Shown: positions 58,446 to 64,000 of the stretch, piece after piece
Layout of the letters: each line of letters starts with the position of its first letter
Numbering within the stretch: position 1 is the first letter of the stretch
Source: Patiria pectinifera
Taxonomy: Eukaryota; Echinodermata; Asteroidea; Valvatida; Asterinidae
Length of the DNA stretch: 64,000 nucleotides
NCBI GenBank assembly: GCA_029964075.1
Contig: CM057144.1
Coordinates: 13,787,281-13,851,280, forward strand
Direction: 5' to 3'
Translations under genes and position numbers: made by a program
Notes under the pieces: model-generated
Database searches by the model: none
What the model was told of the DNA's origin: nothing
The model's input: only the letters and a program-made list of their open reading frames with translations

Positions 58446-61206
58446 GGCCAACTCAAGCCTCCCTAAAATACACTGCTCTGCATTGCATATGCTGACACAC
58501 CATTTCCAGTCCTCTGATTTCACAGATGTCATAATTGGCTTAGTGCTGTGAGAACAATGGATAAACTGGTTCAATAATATAAATGTGGCAACAAGGACGC
58601 ATGCAAAGCTAATAAAAACAATACCATCTGGTTGCGTTACACGTGTGATACAATAGATATTGTAGCAACGTATTGTTAAACTTTCCCTGATTACAAAATG
58701 TGGCTGGCTAATTTGAGTCTGCCCTAATGCAATCTCGTTACATTATTTCGTCGATCTGTAAGCCGCAAAGTCTGACAAGCATTATTGTCGGTGTCAGCAT
58801 TGTTTGTTGATCCTTTCTCCTGATTACAATACCCCCCTCTTCACATTTGTTTGCAGCAGACAAGCGCTAATTGGCTAATGCTTTTAAGCTGTCCACTTGT
58901 GAGAGTGGCTGAGTATTGATTTGTACTTGTTCCAGCGATTAGGACAATTAATTAGCGAGTGGGCGGGCGGCAGGAAAGCTGTCTTGGAGAAAATGATTAC
59001 GATTTGCTTGGATGCGACGCATTTTGTGTGATAATGTATTATGCATGTATTTGTGTCCCCCCCTTTTTTTTCCAAGTGTTTTGATCTGAAAAAAAAATTG
59101 AAATTGATACATGCTATCAGAAATTACCGGTACAGTGTATGCATGTTTTACCACAAGAACCTATTTTTATGGCTGCTCATGGAATGCCATTGGAAGCTAT
59201 TGAGCTGAGTGAGAATTACTGATTACTCTTTAGGCATTCAAATACAAATGAGATTGTAATCATTTGAGTGAAGACTTAAATAATATTTTTAAAGTCAGAT
59301 TTTGTGTTTTGAATATTAGGAACAAGTCAACTCTTTTTTTTCCTCTGAAATATTGACGGCGATTTTTGTCTGTTTTCCTTTGCACTTTTTTGTTCATTCA
59401 TGGAGCTTGCAAAACGTCCATGTTTCACGGTATTTAATTGATTATCCATCAGTTCACAGAACGGTAATTGATCAGTGGTGGACACTGGACAACTGAACTT
59501 TGTGATCCTTTTACTAAAATTCACATGAGAATTGAGTATGCAAATTACGTGACATTTTCACAGTTTTTTAGTCATTAACATGTACTTCATCCCTAAGTTA
59601 TTTTTATGAAATGGAGCAAACCACATATTTCAAAATATTATTTTTTTCTAATTCAGTCACTTTCTTTTTGACTTGCCCTGTAGAATTTGAAAAGACAGTC
59701 TCCTACAATGTATTGATTTTTCATGATCTAGGGTTTTGAGAGAAACCAGTTACATGTAAGCATTTTTTGAACAGCATAGTCTGTACGATTTCAGCGGGGA
59801 AAAAAATGTTAAGAAAAAAAAAAAGCAAGAGTGAGATCGTTTTCACGTGCTGCCCTGCTCCAGTAAGGAACCGAATAGCATCATGTATTAAAAGAACCTG
59901 CACAAAATTTATCAATGTGGTACTGAAAATTAGCTTCATCTCCAAACATGTTTTTTTTTACCATTTAGCACTTGTAATATTTTGTATTGCATTGTATTTC
60001 CCTGATGAGTCAAGAAAAAAAAAATGGCCAAGACTGGTACGCACCTTTTTGTTGCCAGGGAATTTCTCAGTCATTTGCTACGGTTGCACAATGTTTTTAC
60101 TTTTAAAATAAATAATAATCTTATAATAATCTTGTTTATCCTGCTATTTCAAGTTCACATTAGACAAGGTTGTACTTGTTTTTAATGCACCAACTATTAA
60201 AAGAAACACATCATGTCAGAGTTTTAGCATTTGCACAGTTCACTGGCCCAGAATGGACAAAAAAAACAACCTTTCTCATATCAGCAGTGTTTTTTTTAAT
60301 CAAGCGTACATTTCAACCGCCGATCGAGTGCGATACATCTACGGTTTCTTGAATTCCACTCGGTCGCTGCTTTGAAGTCTTGAGTGCCGAGCTGCACTTT
60401 GCCCATCTGGGCTTTAGTATTTCAGGCCGGATTGGATAACACAGGTCAGGGCTTCAAAGCCCCGTCCTAGTTTTTCATCTCGGAGTGAGGGAATGCGTGA
60501 ATTCCTAAGATACCCCCATAAAATTGGAATTCATGCCTGGTTTTAATGGGGAAAAGGAAGGGGCTAAGTTGAGGTCATTATGAGACTCTTAGGGAGGGAG
60601 GATTTTAACTCTTGCTGCCTATAATACTGTTGTGATAAAATAGCGCCCTCGGTTTTGAGCTGGTGGCAGGCATATCCTGCGTGTCATAATTTCCTGTATC
60701 ATTTAATGTTTAGTAATATAACATTATAATACGTAACAAAATAATTGTATGGTGGTTTTCTGAAAATTGATAAAGATTTATAACGACATCCATAATGTTA
60801 TTTCATGTATTTTATTGTGTATTTAATACTTAAATAAATACAGTAATATGCAAACAATTATTTTCTGTACAAAGACACTTTGTCTTTGTACGTTGTTGAA
60901 AATAGATGGGATTGATATGATAAACACATTTCCGATTTTGTAACAGTCCCTCCGCAACGGATATGTACATGTTACGTGAATACTAGTGATTCTGTAATTA
61001 AGAAAGAAAAGTCGCTGATTGGCAAAAACCAAAGTTGCCAGGTACTATTTGGTGATAGAATCTGGCTTTCTACATTCAATGTTTCAAATTGTCAGTTGAA
61101 CCACAATCACATGACTTCTAAACTGAAGAGATCCTTTTCAGTTCCACTTGTCATTAAAACGACGATAGGTTCGATGTCGAGGCTGTACAAGCTATTACAA
61201 GTTTAA
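58446..61206. other. Intron sequence, nothing recognised
   Basis: AT-rich with several A runs. Frames at 59767-60111 and elsewhere have no recognisable domain. Confidence 0.45.
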
Positions 61207-61327
61207 GCGCCCTTGAAACAAAGACATTGACAAAATGGGGAGCCGCCAACATAGGGCTGGATAGCTCGGTTGGTAGAGCTGGAGGTCGCAGGTTCAAACC
61301 CCGCTCCAGTCTATTTCTTTGTTCAAC
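61207..61327 (+). mobile_element. tRNA-related SINE with 5' leader (copy B), anticodon arm deleted
   Basis: Leader GCGCCCTTGAAACAAAGACA..CAAAATGGGGAGCCGCCAACAT, then GGCTGGATAGCTCGGTTGGT, AGAGC, then GGAGGTCGCAGGTTCAAACC and TCTATTTCTTTGTTCAAC. Compared with copy A (30500-30639) about 18 bp covering the anticodon arm are missing, so it cannot form a cloverleaf. It ends about 78 bp before the CASK exon. Confidence 0.85.
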
Positions 61328-61404
61328 ATTAAATACCAAACAATTTGGAGTCTCGAAGGATTTAACAATAACTGTTCCATCTCTTTGTGGATTTTATCTT
61401 GTAG

Positions 61405-61491
61405 CTCTACGACAAGATCAACACCAAGTCCAGCGAGCAAATGCCTAACAAGAAGGACATCCCTTCAGACAGCGTCCAGAGATCCAAAGAC
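61405..61491 (+). CDS. CASK: CASK exon: end of first L27 domain
   Basis: Reads [20 protein letters not shown], then SDSVQRSKD; 29 codons in phase 0 at both ends. Matches human [26 protein letters not shown], the last helix of the first L27 and the linker to the second. The linker is slightly longer here (NKKDIP). Acceptor ATCTTGTAG, donor GAC/GTAAGT. The next exon (expected to begin VLEEIS-like) is not found before 64000. Confidence 0.97.
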
Positions 61492-61525
61492 GTAAGTAAC
61501 AAACCTTCCCGCGAAACAGTCATAC

Positions 61526-61825
61526 CCCCCCCCCCCCACTTTTGGACCAGGGGGATGGGCTATTGAATCATCCCCCACTTTTTTGTGATGCAAAAAATAT
61601 GCGGATTTCAAGGTAGTTTCGAACATCCTAACAACAAAAATGTATTCATTAGCACTGAAAAGTGGAGAAACAAAGTACAAAAGCTTTTAAAATGTGCCGT
61701 TTTGATGGAAGCGCGAGTATACATATTGATATACCGTACATCTATATCCTGAAGAGCGCCCCCTAGTGTAAAGTGGTGTCCCCCCCACTCGCCGGCACAG
61801 ATTTACGCCACTGGGTACAACACTC
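61526..61825. repeat. C-run repeat (CACTTTTGGACCAGGGGG)
   Basis: A run of 13 or more C precedes ACTTTTGGACCAGGGGGATG. The block closes near GTGTCCCCCCCACTCGCCGG and ACGCCACTGGG. Similar G/C-run text begins the block at 30760. Likely a dispersed element; ends undefined. Confidence 0.5.
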
Positions 61826-63135
61826 GCCACGTTATTCCAAACAGGTGGTGAATTTGGCATGAGAAATCTAAAACACCAAATATTTTTTTGTCACATCTAT
61901 GATAAAACATGCATCCATCCCTTTTATTTGAGAACAGTTTCTCTCAGGCCAACTGCATACCGCCCTCTCTTGAAAATTTATCCCCACTCCGGTGATTTTG
62001 ACCCTGAAACCGCAAGATTTGCATTTTGCTACTGCCCCCCCCTTCTCTAATCTAATTACTTTCGTCCCCGGCTTTGGCGCGTGCAATGATTCATCGCAGT
62101 TGTCACATTATGACGTCCATAGGCATGTATCTTTTGAACCCAATTTGCCATATTGCCGGTGTAAAATCACATCGGTGCATGTGGGCTAATGGCCCAAATG
62201 GCCACCGTAGTTCGTTTCTTGCAGGTGGGTCGACAATGATCAGGGTTATTTTTAGAACTCAACGGAGACGTGTGGTGTGTGTTTCAAGTAAATGCTGCCC
62301 TCTGTTGTTCATTGTCTATGGAGGGATTTATGTTGTTATACTGTAAGGGACGGTAGACTTAAAAAAAAATGAGGGGGGACGGTCAGCCACATTGTTATTG
62401 CTATAGGCCTAAGTTCCTTTGATAAATGGCCTATTGTAGAATTTTCAAATAAACACACTTTAATAAAAGTTTCTTAGGTTTGTTTTTTTGTTGTGAGGGG
62501 GTATTTTGTTGTTGGGGCGTTTTGTTTATTTTTGTTTTTTGTTTCTGCACAAAGTTGAAACTTAAGAAGTCATTACTTTGATCAATTTTGCTTTCAAATG
62601 TAAATTTTACCTTCTAATGACATCCACAATTATCAAAAGTTCTCTAAAACCAAATCAATTCCTCTTTCTCCGCTGGCTCAATTTTTTTTTTACAGTATGC
62701 ACAAGCAAGTGAAGCAACCCTCTTCAGAAATTTGATTACAAAATCGATAAATTATTGACAACACTTGATGCCCGAAGTCTTACAATCTGTCAATTTCGTG
62801 ACCCTCCAATCCAACTGCAGTGTACTTTTTGGCTCAAAATTTAGTAGCATACATTTTATGTTAATTAGCTCAGTCAGAGCCTGTTCTAAAGTGGCGTGCA
62901 TCCTACACAGTGAAGAATGTATCCACTCCTATCATTAGCACCCTAATTAACCAGATTGGCAGCCCGATTGGAGAGACAATAGATAACGAGGGGAGTGCCC
63001 AATTGAAGTTCCATCATCCATTAAATGACCTGATCGGTGCTTTACCAGAGAATGACATTTCTCTCTGTTAATTATCCTTCTCATTACTTGTAATGAAGTG
63101 ACTTCTTTGGCGATCCATATGGGTGGGGGTTGCGC
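61826..63135. other. CASK intron, nothing recognised
   Basis: No gene, RNA or bounded repeat seen. Confidence 0.5.
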
Positions 63136-63139
63136 TTAT

Positions 63140-63665
63140 ATTTTTTTGTAATGCAATAATTAGAAAATGAATCGTTGTGTCCCATTTAAACCTTAAATTT
63201 GGAACTTTTGTTTGCCATTTTTAATAGTATTTTGGTGCCTTTTTGGTTTTTATGCTCATGCAATTGTCCATATTCATGGGAAAAGTGTGATGTCAATTGA
63301 AGCTGAAACCTCAATGTTAAAGCTATTTCAGCACCAAAACTTTCCAGATTTTTTGATATTTTCTTTGGTGATTCGTTGTGTCAGTACTCATGGCAGTAAG
63401 CCAATGAGCAAACTTTTCTCACAAATGTTTTCAAGGAGCAAATTTTTGGGTTCACAGTTTGATGAGCATAAAACTCATAAACTGAAAAGTAGCTTCCTTA
63501 AATGACATCACAGCAACAGCACCCTCAGTTGTCCAGAAAAGCATGGACAATTTTAAATACTTTAAAGAAGTGCACTTTTCAATCAAAATTAACCAAAAAG
63601 GGATGCCTCGTAGCTTTTATACATTTCAGAGGAATGGAGATTTGCTACAAATATGCACAAGTGTA
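63140..63665 (+). repeat. Dispersed repeat, copy 2 of 10400-10965
   Basis: Matches copy 1 block by block (GTTGTGTCCCATTT, TATTTTGGTGCCTTTT, AGTGTGATGTCA, CTTTGGTGATTCGTTG, GGCAGTAAGCCAATGAGCA, CTTTTCTCACAAATG). Copies share orientation. The 97-codon frame is not preserved between copies. Confidence 0.85.
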
Positions 63666-63734
63666 AAATTCATCTCATGATAAGTAAGATTTGAGGCTTT
63701 GCATGGTGGAGATACTAAATAATGAAAGGTTTGC

Positions 63735-63970
63735 GGAAACACCATGTGCGAATAATTTCTCAACTAAGAGAATGGTCCTGAAAAGAACCAGAGGTATAAA
63801 CTCGACGTTCGGGTCCTGATGACGACCGTCTCCCTGAAGAAGACCAGTATCTGACGACCCACTCTCTCTGACGGTCAGACTATCATCATACTGGCCGGGC
63901 ATTTTAGTCTGCCTTCTCTTCTTTCAGGACCATTCTCTTATTTCGCACATGGCTCGCATATGTTTCTTCA
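63735..63970. mobile_element. Hairpin repeat, CATGTGCGAA / AAGAGAATGGTCCTGAAA arms
   Basis: CCATGTGCGAATAA..AAGAGAATGGTCCTGAAAAGAA at the left is mirrored by TTCTTTCAGGACCATTCTCT and TATTTCGCACATGG at the right. The centre holds GACGACCGTCTCC and CTGACGACCCACTC. Roughly 235 bp in total; class unknown. Confidence 0.7.
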
Positions 63971-64000
63971 TGATGGACTCTTTAAGCAGTAATCACTCCC

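Noticed and set aside
37591..61404. GPR34/GPR82-type receptor genes nested in CASK, as in vertebrates
   Set aside because: No frame with seven hydrophobic segments or receptor motifs in any intron here.

Overview
This window is animal nuclear DNA: one gene split into short exons, spread over long introns that are packed with repeats. Eleven consecutive plus-strand exons (8244-61491) encode the kinase, calmodulin-binding and first L27 regions of CASK, the calcium/calmodulin-dependent serine protein kinase of the MAGUK scaffold family. They join into 390 uninterrupted codons with matching phases and GT-AG boundaries. The first coding exon (about 20 residues in human CASK) lies upstream of the window. 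The second L27, PDZ, SH3, hook and guanylate-kinase exons lie downstream. The protein is close to vertebrate CASK. The repeats (frequent ACATGTAC runs, tRNA-related SINEs, many small inverted-repeat DNA transposons) suggest a marine invertebrate deuterostome, probably an echinoderm. That placement is inference.

Layout. 1-3600: a foldback-like structure with a six-copy satellite of about 380 bp and an inverted partial copy at the left edge. 3600-8243: the rest of the upstream intron. 8244-8356: first CASK exon in view. 8357-28201: a 19.8-kb intron full of non-autonomous DNA transposons, including a 510-bp hairpin element and a hAT-type element with an exact 8-bp target duplication. 28202-37590: nine closely spaced exons covering the rest of the kinase domain, the calmodulin-binding segment and the first half of the L27 domain. 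37591-61404: a 23.8-kb intron that splits the first L27 domain. It holds another 8-bp-duplication transposon, SINE-like repeats, and a candidate extra exon at 45695-45814 whose donor is in phase with the next CASK exon. 61405-61491: the exon completing the first L27. 61492-64000: start of the following intron.

Apart from the CASK exons, the only coding remnant recognised is a decayed tail of a LINE reverse-transcriptase ORF (14600-14763, minus strand). Most other open frames are chance or repeat-derived. The observation most worth testing is the candidate exon at 45.7 kb. If it is a real first exon, it would make a CASK form without the kinase domain and would replace the first half of the first L27.
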